Below, piece by piece: positions 63,483 to 64,000 of a DNA stretch of 64,000 nucleotides. The stretch is taken from contig NC_044278.2 in assembly GCF_004027225.2 (NCBI RefSeq), positions 58,397,743 through 58,461,742 on the forward strand, given 5' to 3'. The first letter of the stretch is position 1; every line of letters begins with the position of its first letter. A program made the position numbers and the translations under genes. The notes beneath the pieces were generated by a model that worked only from the letters and a program-made list of their open reading frames with translations, ran no database searches and was not told where the DNA came from. Source of the stretch: Strigops habroptila (taxonomy: Eukaryota; Chordata; Aves; Psittaciformes; Psittacidae).

Positions 63483-64000
63483 CCCCAGCCTTCTTTTCGC
63501 ACAGAGGAGCTACCATCCTCTTCCACCCCTCTGAAGAAACAGCAGGACCTTCCATCCTCCCTGTCACGATCCATTAATCCTCCCCATCTCCTCTGAATAC
63601 AGTTCTCCCTGCCCTGTAAGAAAGCACTGTTTTTACCCCTCTCCTTCTTGAGCAAAATGGAAAAGAAGTTGGAAAAGAGCTTTCTCCTAATGCAGAAAAA
63701 GAGAGCCAGAGCACCAAGAAGAAAGCCCAAGACAAGAGTTTTCATATGTTTTTTCCTACTTAAGAAAGCTCATGTGTGGCATAAGGACAATGACTGTCTT
63801 CACACATCCTAACCTCTCCTATAGCAGCAGCAGCAGCTGCTGTACAAAACCATCTAATTAGGGAGGTGGGGACTGGCTGCTCGAACAGCTTGTCCCTGTC
63901 ACCTCCCACAGATGCAAGGTAGGAACCCTGTCACCCCGCACAGGGCTCCTCTTCGCCTAGCCCCAAACTGAAGACTCAGGAGTTATTTTCTATTATACAC
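63483..64000. other. Window end, CREG2 intron or flank
   Basis: No gene identified. A 97-codon minus-strand open frame (63745-63455) starts MKTLVLGFLLGALALFFCIR, which looks like a signal anchor, but its end runs into the CR1 tail. A (CAG)4 followed by CTGCTG lies near 63822-63841. Confidence 0.4.

Noticed and set aside
59029-64000. CREG2 exon with the segment before DPEDPRC
   Set aside because: A donor-like site at about 59200 on the minus strand has no matching coding before it, and no other part of this stretch gives the expected residues, so the exon must lie beyond the window.

Overview
The window is nuclear DNA from a vertebrate, almost certainly a bird. At least ten CR1 LINE pieces share the usual avian 3' end (variants of attctatga), one solo LTR belongs to an avian ERV type, and three spliced genes match the vertebrate block CNOT11 - RNF149 - CREG2. 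No bacterial-style genes, CRISPR arrays, rRNA or tRNA genes were seen. Family identities come from recalled orthologue proteins, not from a search.

Layout. 1-12.2 kb is gene-poor: AT-rich sequence, a small decayed ORF island near 6.2-6.5 kb, an old CR1-like relic (7.3-8.35 kb), a short GC-rich block, and a 2.3-kb CR1 that keeps broken endonuclease and reverse-transcriptase coding. At 12.5-13.5 kb a CpG island holds the CNOT11 promoter and exon 1. CNOT11 runs on + to 25.68 kb in seven coding exons that join in phase to 481 codons plus stop. An ERV-type solo LTR lies in the gap (26.68-27.18 kb) before the convergent gene RNF149, which runs on - from 51.05 to 33.36 kb in seven coding exons (405 codons plus stop) with a 3' UTR of uncertain length. 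A second CpG island covers RNF149 exon 1. From about 53.8 kb onward the minus strand carries the 3' end of CREG2: the last two coding exons (59.03 and 57.36 kb) are visible, and the earlier exons must lie beyond 64 kb.

The three genes do unrelated jobs: mRNA deadenylation scaffold, membrane RING E3 ligase, and secreted CREG-family glycoprotein. They are syntenic neighbours, not an operon. The best leads are an inverted pair of near-identical CR1 copies flanking CNOT11 exons 4 and 5 (a layout that favours a circular RNA), a splice-competent but frame-breaking 123-nt exon candidate in RNF149 intron 5, a long unexplained antisense quasi-ORF in CNOT11 intron 6, and a pair of ~80-bp direct repeats 721 bp apart in CREG2 intron 3. 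Nothing here is clearly a new biological system.
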